Below, piece by piece: positions 1-8,666 of a stretch of 64,000 bases of DNA. Location: positions 372,001 to 436,000 of the forward strand of contig DAMBWF010000003.1 of the NCBI GenBank assembly GCA_032052615.1, written 5' to 3'. A model generated the notes under the pieces. That model ran no database searches. It saw only the letters and a list, made by a program, of their open reading frames with translations, and was not told where the DNA came from. The stretch is from Pseudomonas_T sp032052615. Lineage in GTDB: Bacteria > Pseudomonadota > Gammaproteobacteria > Pseudomonadales > Pseudomonadaceae. Both the position numbers and the translations under genes were made by a program. Each line of letters opens with the position of its first letter. The first letter of the stretch is position 1.

Positions 1-1
1 G

Positions 2-1165
2 CGCGGCGTGTTCAAGAGCTGGACGGTGCTGCTGGCCATCGCCGCGTTTTCCCTGAGTTTGCTGGGGACCTTCCTGGTGCGTTCCGGCGTACTCACCTCG
101 GTGCATGCCTTCGCCTCGGACCCCGCGCGCGGGGTGTTCATCCTGGCGTTCCTGCTGGTGGTCGTGGGCGGCTCCCTGACTCTTTTCGCCATTCGCGCGC
201 CGGTGGTGAAGAGCCAGGTGGGGTTCGCCCCGTGGTCGCGGGAAACCCTGCTGCTGGTGAACAACCTAGTGTTGGTGGTGGCGGCCTCGATGATCCTGTT
301 GGGCACCTTGTACCCGCTGATCCTCGATGCGTTGAGCGGCGCCAAGCTGTCGGTGGGGCCGCCGTACTTCAACGCGCTGTTCCTGCCGCTGATGGCGGTG
401 CTGATGGTGGTGCTGGCCATCGGCGTGCTGGTGCGCTGGAAGGATACCCCCCTCAAATGGCTGGCTGGCATGCTCATGCCGGTACTGGTGGGCAGTGTGG
501 TCCTCGGCCTGCTGGGCGCCTTCATGCTGGGGGATTTCCACTGGGCGGTATTGGCGGTCTGCCTGCTCTGCGCCTGGGTGGTGCTGGCCGGCGTGCGCGA
601 CCTGCTGGACAAGACCCGCCATAAGGGGCTTGTGGCCGGCCTGCGTGGCTTGGGTCGCAGCTATTGGGGCATGCAACTGGCCCACGCCGGCATCGCCGTC
701 TGCGCCCTGGGCATCGTACTGTCGAGCCAGTACAGCGCCGAGCGCGACCTGCGCATGGCTCCGGGCGAGTCGGTGGAGCTGGCGGGCTACCGCTTCGTCT
801 TCGAGGGCGCGCGGCACCATACCGGTCCGAACTACACCTCGGATCGGGGAACGGTCCGAGTCTTCGAGGGCGACCGGGAAGTCGCCTCGCTGCACCCGGA
901 GAAGCGCCTGTACAGCGTCCAGCGCTCCATGATGACCGAGGCCGGCATCGACGCCGGTTTCACCCGGGACCTCTACGTGGCCCTGGGCGAGCCGCTGGAG
1001 AGCGGCGCCTGGGCGGTTCGCGTGCACGTGAAGCCCTATGTGCGCTGGATCTGGATCGGCGGCCTGCTGATGAGCGGGGGCGGCCTGCTGGCCGTACTCG
1101 ACCGTCGCTACCGGATGCGCATCCGGACCCGTGTGCGCGAGACCCTGGGGCTGGCGAACGCCTGA
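2..1165 (+). CDS. ccmF: Cytochrome c maturation protein CcmF, C-terminal part
   Basis: C-terminal ~387 residues of the heme lyase subunit CcmF, which with CcmH attaches heme to apocytochrome c on the periplasmic side of the inner membrane. The frame is open from base 2, so the N-terminal ~40% lies outside the window (family about 650 aa). Visible are several hydrophobic membrane segments, the conserved stretch FLVRSGVLTSVHAFASDP near the start, a large periplasmic domain and a final membrane segment before a basic tail. It heads the run ccmF-ccmG-ccmH-ccmI. Identification rests on sequence and operon order. Confidence 0.96.
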   Translation, partial: RGVFKSWTVLLAIAAFSLSLLGTFLVRSGVLTSVHAFASDPARGVFILAFLLVVVGGSLTLFAIRAPVVKSQVGFAPWSRETLLLVNNLVLVVAASMILLGTLYPLILDALSGAKLSVGPPYFNALFLPLMAVLMVVLAIGVLVRWKDTPLKWLAGMLMPVLVGSVVLGLLGAFMLGDFHWAVLAVCLLCAWVVLAGVRDLLDKTRHKGLVAGLRGLGRSYWGMQLAHAGIAVCALGIVLSSQYSAERDLRMAPGESVELAGYRFVFEGARHHTGPNYTSDRGTVRVFEGDREVASLHPEKRLYSVQRSMMTEAGIDAGFTRDLYVALGEPLESGAWAVRVHVKPYVRWIWIGGLLMSGGGLLAVLDRRYRMRIRTRVRETLGLANA

Positions 1166-1192
1166 CCCCGATCACTTGGGCGGAGATGGCCT

Positions 1193-1720
1193 TTGAGACG
1201 TTTGATCCTGTTGCTGCCGCTGGCGCTCTTCCTGGGAGTCGCCGTGTTCCTCTATCGCGGCCTGTTCCTCGATCCCGCCGAATTGCCCTCGGCGCTGATC
1301 GGCAAGCCGATGCCGGCGTTCTCCCTGCCCTCGGTGGACGAGCCGGGCCGCACCTTCACCGCGGCGGACCTGAAAGGCCCGGCCCTGGTGAACGTCTGGG
1401 CCACTTGGTGCGTGGCCTGCAAGGCGGAACACCCGGTGCTGAACGCACTGTCCAGCCGTGGAGTGACCCTCTATGGCATCAATTACAAGGACGACACGGC
1501 CGCCGCGCAGAAGTGGCTGAAGGAGTTCCACAATCCTTATCGCCTCAATGTCAGCGACGCCCAGGGCAGCCTCGGCCTCGACCTGGGAGTCTATGGCGCA
1601 CCGGAAACCTTCCTCATCGACAAGCAGGGGGTGATCCGGCACAAGTACGTCGGCGTGATCGACGAGCGCGTCTGGCGCGAGCAGATCGCCGCCCTCTACC
1701 AAGGGTTGGTGGACGAATGA
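1193..1720 (+). CDS. ccmG: Thiol:disulfide interchange protein CcmG (DsbE)
   Basis: Membrane-anchored periplasmic thioredoxin-like protein that keeps apocytochrome c heme-binding cysteines (or CcmH) reduced. 175 aa: N-terminal membrane anchor at about residues 4-22, then a thioredoxin fold with the redox motif WCVAC (Cys73, Cys76). The start is an unusual TTG at 1193; it is chosen because GGAG at 1182-1185 sits 7 nt upstream, and the ATG at 1186 is out of frame. The stop overlaps the ATG of ccmH (ATGA), so translation is probably coupled. Confidence 0.95.
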   Translation: MRRLILLLPLALFLGVAVFLYRGLFLDPAELPSALIGKPMPAFSLPSVDEPGRTFTAADLKGPALVNVWATWCVACKAEHPVLNALSSRGVTLYGINYKDDTAAAQKWLKEFHNPYRLNVSDAQGSLGLDLGVYGAPETFLIDKQGVIRHKYVGVIDERVWREQIAALYQGLVDE

Positions 1721-2205
1721 GACGCCTGCTGTTCGTCATATTGCTGGGGCTCGGGTTGGTCGGTGTCGCCCGGGCCGCCATCGACACCTACACCTTCGCC
1801 AGCGATGCGGAGCGCGAGCGCTTCCACGACTTGACCAAGGAACTGCGCTGCCCGAAGTGCCAGAACCAGGACATCGCCGACTCCAATTCGCCGATCGCCG
1901 CCGACCTGCGCCGGGAAATCCACCGCATGCTCCAGGAAGGCCAGAGCGACCAGCAGATCGTCGACTACCTGGTGGCCCGCTACGGCGATTTCGTTCGCTA
2001 CAAGCCGCCGCTGGACGGCCGCACGGCGTTGCTCTGGTATGGCCCGGGCGCCCTGCTGCTGGGGGGGGGGCTGGTACTGGCGGTGATTGTCGCGCGCCGG
2101 CGCCGGGTCGAGCGCGTGCCCTCGGCGGCCCGCCTCGACGAAGACGAACGTGCGCGCCTCACCGCGCTGCTGGCCCAAGAAGAACGGGATACTCCTCACT
2201 CATGA
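1717..2205 (+). CDS. ccmH: Cytochrome c maturation protein CcmH
   Basis: 162 aa thiol-oxidoreductase subunit of the heme lyase complex. It has a signal peptide (hydrophobic residues 4-20), the diagnostic LRCPKCQNQ motif (Cys45, Cys48), a helical periplasmic domain, one transmembrane segment and a basic tail. It is the short, single-domain form (CycL type); the TPR part is the separate ccmI gene. The start ATG overlaps the ccmG stop, and its own stop overlaps the ccmI start in the same ATGA arrangement. Confidence 0.95.
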   Translation: MRRLLFVILLGLGLVGVARAAIDTYTFASDAERERFHDLTKELRCPKCQNQDIADSNSPIAADLRREIHRMLQEGQSDQQIVDYLVARYGDFVRYKPPLDGRTALLWYGPGALLLGGGLVLAVIVARRRRVERVPSAARLDEDERARLTALLAQEERDTPHS

Positions 2206-3440
2206 TCGATTTCTGGCTCCCCGCCGGCCTGATGTTGCTGGTGGCCCTGGCATTCCTGGCGATTCCGGCGATGCGCGGTCGTCGCGCCCAGGCCGAGGAA
2301 GATCGCACCGCCCTGAACGTCGCGCTGTACCAGGAGCGCCAGGCCGAGCTGCGCGCCCAGCACGCGGCGGGTACGCTCGACCACGAGCGGCTGGAGGCGG
2401 GCCTGGCCGAGGCCGCCCGGGAACTCCTGGCCGACACCGAGGGCGCCGACATGGCGCGCTCGGCGCGCCTGGGCCGCTGGGTGCCGTTGCTGGCGGCCGT
2501 GCTGGTGCCCCTTTGCGCTCTGGGGCTGTACTGGCACTGGGGCTCCAGCGCCAAGGTCGAACTGGCCCGGGAGTTGCGCGAAGCGCCGCGCTCCCTGGAG
2601 GAAATGACCTCGCGCCTGGAACGCGTGGTCGAGTTCCAGCCGGAGTCCGCGGAAAGCTGGTATTTCCTCGGGCGCGCCTACATGGCCCAGGAACGTCCGG
2701 CGGACGCGGCCAAGGCCTACGAGCGGGCGGTGGGGTTGGCGGGGCGCCAGCCGGAGCTGCTCGGCCAATGGGCCCAAGCGCTTTACTTCGCGGCGAACAA
2801 ACGCTTCGAGGAGCCGGTGCGGGTGCTCACCGAGGAGGCCCTGCGGGCCGACCCCCAGGAAGCCACTAGCCTGGGTCTGATGGGCATTGCCGGCTTCGAG
2901 CAGGGCGACTACCGGCAGGCCGTCGACTACTGGACGCGGCTACTGGCGGTGCTGCCGCCGGAGGACCCGTCCCGCGCCTCGATTCAAGGCGGTATCGACC
3001 GGGCGCGAGAAAAGCTCGGCGACGCCCGCCCGCCGGCCCAGGCCGCGGCGGAAACCGAGGGGAACGCTGAAGACCAGGCGCCCGCCGTGGCGGACACACC
3101 CACCCTGAAGGTAAGGGTGTCGTTGTCGGCGGACCTGCAAGGCAAGGTGCAGCCGGGGGATAGCGTGTTCGTCTTCGCCCGGGCGGCATCCGGGCCGCCG
3201 ATGCCCTTGGCCGCCAAACGGCTGACCGTCGCCGATCTGCCGGCGGAGGTCCGCCTGAGCGATGCCGATGCGATGATGCCGCAGTTGCGTTTGTCGCAGT
3301 TTCCCCAGGTGCAACTGGTAGCCCGGGTTTCCCGGGCCGGCGATGCGACCCGTGGCGAGTGGATCGGTCGCGGCGCGACACTGTCGAACACCACGACCGA
3401 ACCGCAGAACCTGACCATCGACAGTCCCGACGCCAAGTGA
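2202..3440 (+). CDS. ccmI: Cytochrome c maturation TPR protein CcmI
   Basis: 412 aa apocytochrome c chaperone that hands substrates to CcmF/CcmH. Two N-terminal transmembrane segments (about residues 4-22 and 90-110) flank a charged cytoplasmic loop. A TPR-rich periplasmic domain follows (repeats such as AESWYFLGRAYMAQERPADA), then a C-terminal domain after a low-complexity linker near residue 290. The start overlaps the ccmH stop. Last gene of the ccm operon here. Confidence 0.93.
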   Translation: MIDFWLPAGLMLLVALAFLAIPAMRGRRAQAEEDRTALNVALYQERQAELRAQHAAGTLDHERLEAGLAEAARELLADTEGADMARSARLGRWVPLLAAVLVPLCALGLYWHWGSSAKVELARELREAPRSLEEMTSRLERVVEFQPESAESWYFLGRAYMAQERPADAAKAYERAVGLAGRQPELLGQWAQALYFAANKRFEEPVRVLTEEALRADPQEATSLGLMGIAGFEQGDYRQAVDYWTRLLAVLPPEDPSRASIQGGIDRAREKLGDARPPAQAAAETEGNAEDQAPAVADTPTLKVRVSLSADLQGKVQPGDSVFVFARAASGPPMPLAAKRLTVADLPAEVRLSDADAMMPQLRLSQFPQVQLVARVSRAGDATRGEWIGRGATLSNTTTEPQNLTIDSPDAK

Positions 3441-3470
3441 CGGCCGGCGGGACTTCTACCGGAGCCCGCC

Positions 3471-3878
3471 ATGCCTGCCGCTACCAACCGCCTTCTGCTC
3501 TGCTGCCTGTTATCCCTGGGGCTGAGCGCCTGCACCGTTCATCGTCCATCCCAGCCCGGCGGTGAGCCGCCACCCGCGCCGATGCCTCGCCCGCCAGCGC
3601 CCGGCGTCCCGTCCGGCTCCGGTACCGATGTCCCGCCGCCGGCGCCCACCCGCATGAAGACCCACTCCCGCTATGCGCCGCCGCCCAGCGGGCCGAGCTA
3701 TTGGGACAATGCCCTGGGCGTGTATGTAGTGGAGAACAAGCCCGGCCTGTATTACCGCGAACGGGTCTACTACCGCTGGCAGGAGGGCTGGAGCTATTCG
3801 GAAGGGCCGGACGGCCCGTGGCACCCGACCGATATCAGCGGCGTTCCGGCCGGCCTGGGCAGGCACTACGCGGAGTGA
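3471..3878 (+). CDS. Small proline-rich lipoprotein, function unknown
   Basis: 135 aa. The signal peptide ends in a lipobox LSAC, so lipidation is expected at Cys21. A proline-rich linker (about residues 28-75) precedes a compact aromatic C-terminal domain rich in Trp and Tyr (SYWDNALGVYVV, YYRERVYYRWQEGW). GGAG at 3-9 nt before the ATG supports the start. It lies 30 bp after ccmI and may be co-transcribed, but nothing ties it to cytochrome maturation. I do not recognise a named family. Confidence 0.85.
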   Translation: MPAATNRLLLCCLLSLGLSACTVHRPSQPGGEPPPAPMPRPPAPGVPSGSGTDVPPPAPTRMKTHSRYAPPPSGPSYWDNALGVYVVENKPGLYYRERVYYRWQEGWSYSEGPDGPWHPTDISGVPAGLGRHYAE

Positions 3879-3906
3879 GCGACGCTCGCGTTCGCGACGG
3901 CTTCAG

Positions 3907-3960
3907 CCTCCCCTGAAGGGGAGGAGGGGCGGCCTCTCCATCGAAGCGCGGGGAGGCCGC
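3907..3960. terminator. Two adjacent hairpins between convergent genes
   Basis: Perfect 7-bp hairpin CCTCCCC/GGGGAGG with a TGAA loop (3907-3924), followed by an 11-bp inverted repeat with one G-T pair (3929-3939 with 3950-3960). No long T tract follows. Position between the lipoprotein gene and convergent sbp suggests transcription termination for either strand. Confidence 0.5.
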
Positions 3961-3976
3961 GGCCGGATCGCCTTGC

Positions 3977-4975
3977 TTACTGCGGCGTATAGAGCTGGTC
4001 GAACAAGCCGCCATCGTTGAAGTGGGTCTTCTGGATCTGGCGCCAGTCGCCGAAGGTCTCTTCCACGGGGAGGAAGTCGACCTTCGGGAAGCGATCGGCG
4101 AATTCGGCGAGGACCCGAGGGTTGCGCGGCCGCAGGTAGTTCTGCGCGGCGATGCGCTGGCCCTCGTCGCTCCAGAGGTACTTCAGGTAGGCCTCGGCCA
4201 CGTGGCGGGTGCCTTTCTTGTCGACCACCTTGTCCACCACCGCCACGGGTGGCTCGGCCTCGGCGGAGACGCTGGGGTAGACCACCTCGAAGCCGCCCCG
4301 GCCGAATTCCCGGGCGATCATTTCCGCCTCGTTCTCGAAGGTCACCAGCACGTCGCCGATCTGGTTCTGCATGAAAGTGGTGGTCGCCGCGCGGCCGCCG
4401 GTGTCCAGCACCGGCGCATGCTTGAACAGGTCGCCGACGAAGGCCTTGGCCTTGGTTTCGTCGCCGCCGTTCTTCAACACGTAGCCCCAGGCGGAAAGGT
4501 AGGTGTAGCGGCCGTTGCCGGAGGTCTTGGGGTTGGGCACCACCACCTGGACGCCGTCCTTCAGCAGGTCCGGCCAGTCCTTCAGGCCCTTGGGGTTGCC
4601 CTTGCGCACGATGAACACCGTGGCGGAGGTGAACGGGGCGCTATGGTCGGGCAGGCGGGTGGCCCAGTCCTGGGGCACCAGGCCGCCGTTATCGGCGAGT
4701 GCATTGATGTCGGTGGCCATGTTCATGGTGATTACGTCGGCCGGCAGGCCATCGATCACCGCCCGGGCCTGCTTGCTGGAGCCGCCGTGGGACATTTGCA
4801 GGGTGACCGACTCGCCCTCCGTCTCCTTCCAGTGCTTCTGGAACGCCGGGTTGTACGCCTTGTAGAAATCCCGCATCACGTCGTAGGAGACGTTGAGCAG
4901 GGGAGGGCTGGCCGAGGCGTATGTGCCGAAGACCAGGCCGGCGGCGAGCAGGGAGGCGGCGAAGATGGGTTTCAC
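3977..4975 (-). CDS. sbp: Periplasmic sulfate-binding protein
   Basis: 332 aa solute receptor for the sulfate/thiosulfate ABC importer (CysTWA). It has a signal peptide (about residues 1-22) and family motifs LPADVITMNMATDINAL and NPKTSGNGRYTYL. The start is GTG at 4975 with AAGGA about 7 nt upstream. The permease and ATPase genes are not in the window, so the receptor is encoded alone, as in P. aeruginosa. Control by CysB under sulfur limitation is expected from the family, not shown here. Confidence 0.93.
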   Translation of the reverse strand: MKPIFAASLLAAGLVFGTYASASPPLLNVSYDVMRDFYKAYNPAFQKHWKETEGESVTLQMSHGGSSKQARAVIDGLPADVITMNMATDINALADNGGLVPQDWATRLPDHSAPFTSATVFIVRKGNPKGLKDWPDLLKDGVQVVVPNPKTSGNGRYTYLSAWGYVLKNGGDETKAKAFVGDLFKHAPVLDTGGRAATTTFMQNQIGDVLVTFENEAEMIAREFGRGGFEVVYPSVSAEAEPPVAVVDKVVDKKGTRHVAEAYLKYLWSDEGQRIAAQNYLRPRNPRVLAEFADRFPKVDFLPVEETFGDWRQIQKTHFNDGGLFDQLYTPQ

Positions 4976-5011
4976 GTCGGATTCCTTACGGTTCGCTGAA
5001 CGAAAGCGTCG

Positions 5012-5040
5012 ACTATAGCAATCGGCTATAACACGGCTAA
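5012..5040 (-). promoter_or_regulatory. Candidate promoter of sbp
   Basis: On the minus strand a TATAGT -10 (5017-5012) lies 17 nt from a poor -35 TTAGCC (5040-5035), 37 bp before the sbp start. A weak -35 suits an activator-dependent (CysB-type) promoter. Inferred from sequence only. Confidence 0.4.
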
Positions 5041-5059
5041 ATATCGAAAACGCCTGTCG

Positions 5060-5689
5060 TTATGCCTGCTGGAGCGCTTCCAGCGCCCAGGCGAGGTTAC
5101 GCCGCGCCGGAGCTTCCCAGCGCGCCCGGAGGGCGGCATGCCAGTAGAGCGACGGTGCGTCGAGCAAGTGGCGCAGCAGCGTACTCCGACCGGCCCGGAA
5201 CGAGGGTTCCGGGACCCAAGCGTATTCGTCGCGGATCGCTCGTTCGTAGCGGCGATAGACCGCCGGTTCGCTGGCGAGGATGGCCAAGTCGATATCTACC
5301 ACGAGAGCCGCGTCGGCATGGGGCGCGGGCCGCTCGTGGCGGGTCGCCAGGATCAGCGCGGCCACCGTCTCGGCATGCCGCTCCAGGCCCGCCTGGACGA
5401 GCCAGACACGGGCGCGCTTCGCGCTCGCGGCTTCGTTGTCCTGACGATGGGTGTCGTAGACCAGATCATGGGTCCATAGCGCCAGCTCGACTGTGTCCGG
5501 CTGGTCGGCAAGGGCGCGCCAACGGTCGAAGTGCTCAAGGCCGGCGAGGATATGCTCCGCGCCATGATAATGCCGATGCGGCTCGCCGTAGGCGGCCTCC
5601 AGGTCGGCGAAGGCCCGCTCGGGAGGCGCCGCGCCCAGGCGCCGCCACAGGGCGTCCCACCGCCGTGAATCCAAGTGCTTCTCAGCCAT
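5060..5689 (-). CDS. HD-superfamily metal-dependent hydrolase (COG4339-like)
   Basis: 209 aa from the ATG at 5689. Metal-ligand motifs HRHYHGAEHI (residues 38-47) and LWTHDLVYD (HD at 74-75) are typical of HD phosphohydrolases, and this family usually has about 200 residues. The substrate is unknown. The start overlaps the last 8 bp of the upstream K+ channel gene, so the two are probably translated together. A longer in-frame start at 5767 is less likely because it would reach deep into the channel gene. Confidence 0.85.
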   Translation of the reverse strand: MAEKHLDSRRWDALWRRLGAAPPERAFADLEAAYGEPHRHYHGAEHILAGLEHFDRWRALADQPDTVELALWTHDLVYDTHRQDNEAASAKRARVWLVQAGLERHAETVAALILATRHERPAPHADAALVVDIDLAILASEPAVYRRYERAIRDEYAWVPEPSFRAGRSTLLRHLLDAPSLYWHAALRARWEAPARRNLAWALEALQQA

Positions 5690-6518
5690 CCCGGGGTTCT
5701 CGGGGATACAGGGGGTTGCCACAGCGACTGCAGAAGGCCGCGTTGCCCTCGTGGGTGGGTTTGGCACACTGTGGGCAATCGCGTCTGAGGCCGGTTTCCT
5801 GGCGCATGGCGCTGGTCAGCTCCGCGGTGAAGATACCGGTGGGCACGGCGATGATCGAATAGCCGATGATCATCACCAAGGCGGCGATCCCCTGGCCCAA
5901 GGGAGTCTTCGGCGTGATGTCGCCGAAGCCCACCGTGGTCAGGGTGACCACAGCCCAGTAGATACCGATGGGAATGCTGGTGAAGCCATGGCTCGGCCCC
6001 TCGATCACGTACATCAGCGCGCCGAAGACGATCACCAGGGTGCTCACACTGAGCAGGAAGACCACGATCTTCTGCTGGCTTCCCCGTAGAGCGTTCAGCA
6101 GGTAATAGGCCTGGTTGAGGTAATGGCGCAGCTTGAGCACGCGGAATACCCGCATCAGCCTCAGGGCGCGGACGATGACCAGATACTGGGCATCCGGGTA
6201 GAACAGCCCGATGAACGCCGGCAGGATCGCCAGCAGGTCTACCAGGCCGAAGAAGCTCACGGCATAGCGATAGGGGCTCGGCGCACTGTACAGGCGCAGC
6301 AGGTATTCCAGGGTGAACAGGGCGGTGAAACACCATTCCAGCCCGTACAGCAGCAGGCCATGGCGCTGGCGCATGGGTTCGATGCTGTCCACCAGTACCA
6401 CCGCCAGGCTGGCGAGGATCAGCCCGATGAGCCAGGTATCGAAGCGCCGCCCGGCTTCCGTGTCCGATTCGAAGATGATGCGATACAGGCGCTGGCGTCG
6501 ACCGCTCGGGTGAGGCAT
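5682..6518 (-). CDS. Voltage-gated K+ channel with C-terminal zinc ribbon
   Basis: 278 aa, six-transmembrane Kv-type channel. S1-S3 lie in residues ~28-105, an arginine-rich S4 (RALRLMRVFRVLK, 117-129) follows, then S5, the pore loop with selectivity filter TVGFGD (195-200) and S6. After S6 comes a short cytoplasmic tail ending in a CPQC...CSRC zinc ribbon (Cys248, 251, 263, 266) in place of an RCK or cyclic-nucleotide domain. AAGGAG precedes the ATG at 6518. P. aeruginosa encodes a potassium channel near sbp, so this is probably the ortholog. Confidence 0.92.
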   Translation of the reverse strand: MPHPSGRRQRLYRIIFESDTEAGRRFDTWLIGLILASLAVVLVDSIEPMRQRHGLLLYGLEWCFTALFTLEYLLRLYSAPSPYRYAVSFFGLVDLLAILPAFIGLFYPDAQYLVIVRALRLMRVFRVLKLRHYLNQAYYLLNALRGSQQKIVVFLLSVSTLVIVFGALMYVIEGPSHGFTSIPIGIYWAVVTLTTVGFGDITPKTPLGQGIAALVMIIGYSIIAVPTGIFTAELTSAMRQETGLRRDCPQCAKPTHEGNAAFCSRCGNPLYPREPRDG

Positions 6519-6570
6519 GTCCGCTCTCCTTGACTTCTCTTCGTCCTGCCAGGGCAGGCTCCGTGCGCTT

Positions 6571-6597
6571 TGAACGCCCGGGCCCACCGGGCGTTCA
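6571..6597 (-). terminator. Strong hairpin overlapping the glycerate kinase stop codon
   Basis: An 11-bp perfect stem (6571-6581 with 6587-6597) and a 5-nt loop. The stop codon of the glycerate kinase gene (6595-6597) forms one end of the stem. No U tract follows, so this may be a stem-only terminator or an mRNA 3' end stabiliser. Confidence 0.5.
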
Positions 6598-7878
6598 GTC
6601 GATGCGCGCGCCCGGCTCCGCGGTGGTGACGAGAATGGCGCGGAAATCGTTGACGTTGGTGCGGGTCGGGCCGGTGACGATGAGGTCGCCCAAGGCGGCG
6701 AAATAACCGTAGCCGTCGTTGTTCGCCAGCGCTTCGCGCCCATCCAGACCCAAGGCGTCGGCGCGGGCACCGGTGGAGGGTGACAGGTATGCGCCGGCGT
6801 TGTCTTCCGAGCCGTCTATGCCGTCGGTGTCCGCCGCCAGGGCGTGGATGCCGGGATGACCGGCGAGTTGCTCATTGAGGGCCAGCAGGAATTCCGCGTT
6901 GCGCCCGCCCCGGCCTTGGCCGCGCACGGTCACCGTGGTTTCGCCGCCAGACAGGATCACGCAGGGGGGCGCGAGCGGCTGGCCATGCCGGGCGATCTGC
7001 CGGGCGATACCGGCGTGGACCTTGGCGACTTCCCGGGACTCACCCTCCAGGTCCCCCAGGATCAGCGGGGCGATGCCGGCGCGGCGGGCGTGCTCGGCGG
7101 CGGCTTCAAGGGCGCATTGCGGGCGGGCGATCAGATGGTAGTGGCTGCGGGACAGGCGCTCGTCGCCGGGCTTGGGGGTTTCCGAGCGTGGGTCCCACAG
7201 CCAGGCCACGACGCTTGCGGGGGCGTCGATGCCATTCCGGCGGAGGATCGCCAGGGCGTCGGCCGAGGTAGTGGGGTCGGCCACCGTCGGGCCAGAGGCG
7301 ATCACGCTGGGGTCGTCGCCGGGAACGTCGGAAATGGCATAGGTACGGACCATGGCTGGCCAGCAGGCCTGGGCCAGGCGGCCGCCCTTGATCGCCGACA
7401 GGTGCTTACGGACGCAGTTCATTTCGCCGATGCTGGCCCCCGACCTCAACAGCGCGCGGTTGACGGCCTGCTTGTCCTGCAGCGTCACGCCCCGGGCGGG
7501 CAGCGCCAGCAACGCCGAGCCCCCGCCCGATAGCAGCACGATGACCTCGTCCTGCTCGCTCAACCCCTTGACTCGCTGGAGCATGTCGCGGGCGAAGCGT
7601 TCGCCGGCTGCGTCCGGGACCGGATGGGCCGCTTCCACCACCTCGATTTTGCGGCACGCGGCACCATGGCCATAGCGTGTGATCACCCGGCCCTCCAGCT
7701 CGCCTTCCCATGCCGCTTCCAGGGCCTGGGCCATGGCCGCCGCCGCCTTGCCGGCGCCAATCACCACGAGCCGACCATCGCGCTTGGCCGGCAGGCAGGG
7801 CGCCAGCACTCGCGCGGGATGGGCGGCGTTCACGGCCGCGTCGAAAAGGTCGCGCAGGAAAACCACTTCGGATTCCAT
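6595..7878 (-). CDS. ttuD: Glycerate 2-kinase / hydroxypyruvate reductase family (MOFRL)
   Basis: 427 aa. It has family glycine-rich motifs VVIGAGKAAAAMAQ, LLSGGGSALL and ILSGGETTVTVRGQGRGGRNAEF, and the C-terminal MOFRL domain. It is expected to phosphorylate glycerate to 2-phosphoglycerate in glyoxylate/tartronate semialdehyde use; older annotation calls the family hydroxypyruvate reductase. The ATG at 7878 is chosen over 7884 because AAGGAG (7891-7886) is 7 nt from the former and 1 nt from the latter. Its usual partners (gcl, hyi, glxR) are absent here. Confidence 0.9.
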   Translation of the reverse strand: MESEVVFLRDLFDAAVNAAHPARVLAPCLPAKRDGRLVVIGAGKAAAAMAQALEAAWEGELEGRVITRYGHGAACRKIEVVEAAHPVPDAAGERFARDMLQRVKGLSEQDEVIVLLSGGGSALLALPARGVTLQDKQAVNRALLRSGASIGEMNCVRKHLSAIKGGRLAQACWPAMVRTYAISDVPGDDPSVIASGPTVADPTTSADALAILRRNGIDAPASVVAWLWDPRSETPKPGDERLSRSHYHLIARPQCALEAAAEHARRAGIAPLILGDLEGESREVAKVHAGIARQIARHGQPLAPPCVILSGGETTVTVRGQGRGGRNAEFLLALNEQLAGHPGIHALAADTDGIDGSEDNAGAYLSPSTGARADALGLDGREALANNDGYGYFAALGDLIVTGPTRTNVNDFRAILVTTAEPGARID

Positions 7879-7918
7879 GATCATGCTCCTTGGTCGATAG
7901 GGTGGTCATGCCGGTGGG

Positions 7919-8543
7919 TCAGGCCAAGGCCGTTTCGTCGATGCCGCGGCCCTCGAGTACCAGGGGGGAGGGCTGGGTCGCCGCTTCGTAGTCGTCATCC
8001 TCCAGGCGCTGCTTCCCGGTGGCAACGGAAATTCGCCACTCGAAAACCGGCCCAGGTCTGGTCGCGGCCCAGATGCTGGACAGAAGGTCCGAGGTCCATG
8101 CCCGTCACAGCCCGCTCGATTCAGCCCTGAACACGTGATGTCATGGCGGGCCTGCTCGTTGGGCCGACGGGCACGCTCGGCGCCGAAGTGGAGCGCCGCG
8201 CAGAATTTCGCTGGCGATACTTGGGCGCGCGGGGCAATTCCGGAGATGCGCATCGTCGAGCGGGCGTAGGCGATCGGGATGCCCAAGGTATGCCGGGGCC
8301 GACCGAAAGAGGCGAAGGCCTCCATCAGGAGTTTCAGGATGCCTTCCAGCACCTCCCGGGAAGTTCCTTGGCCTTGAAGCCGAAGACGTTGGGCTTGGAC
8401 AGGCCCCGCCCGGCGGCGAACACGTTGGCGGCGAAGACTTCGCTGGCCGCACGCAGGATCAGGGTTCGATGGCGCTCGCGGATCGGGTCACGGCGGTTCC
8501 TGGGAAGGACGAGGCGCAGCGGATGACGGCTGGAGGGTAGCAC
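7919..8543 (-). pseudogene. Decayed TetR-family (RutR-like) regulator
   Basis: TetR signatures appear in order but in different frames. The helix-turn-helix start (RTLILRAASEVFAAN then GLSKPNV and FKAKEL) lies around 8370-8490. MLEGILKLLMEAFASFG and a degraded ARSTMRIS follow in a second frame, SIASEILRGAP in a third. The C-terminal LLSSIWAATR, FEWRISVATGKQRLEDDDYEAAT and GIDETALA end at the stop at 7919. At least three frame changes are needed, and the recognition helix region is also altered. It probably once controlled the neighbouring glycerate kinase gene. The 5' limit is approximate. Confidence 0.7.
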
Positions 8544-8666
8544 CGCATCGTTGGAAGGCTCAGGCCAGGGCGCGGGGCGAAAATCGGGTGATGGGGAGAA
8601 CGAGAGGTGGGGGAGCATCCCTGTCACGCCGGGTTTCGGCTTCCCGGCGTGAGGGCGTCGGACGGA

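Noticed and set aside
5060..5767. Longer start (5767) for the HD hydrolase
   Set aside because: It would overlap the channel gene by 86 bp, and the extra residues are low-complexity; the ATG at 5689 begins the conserved domain.
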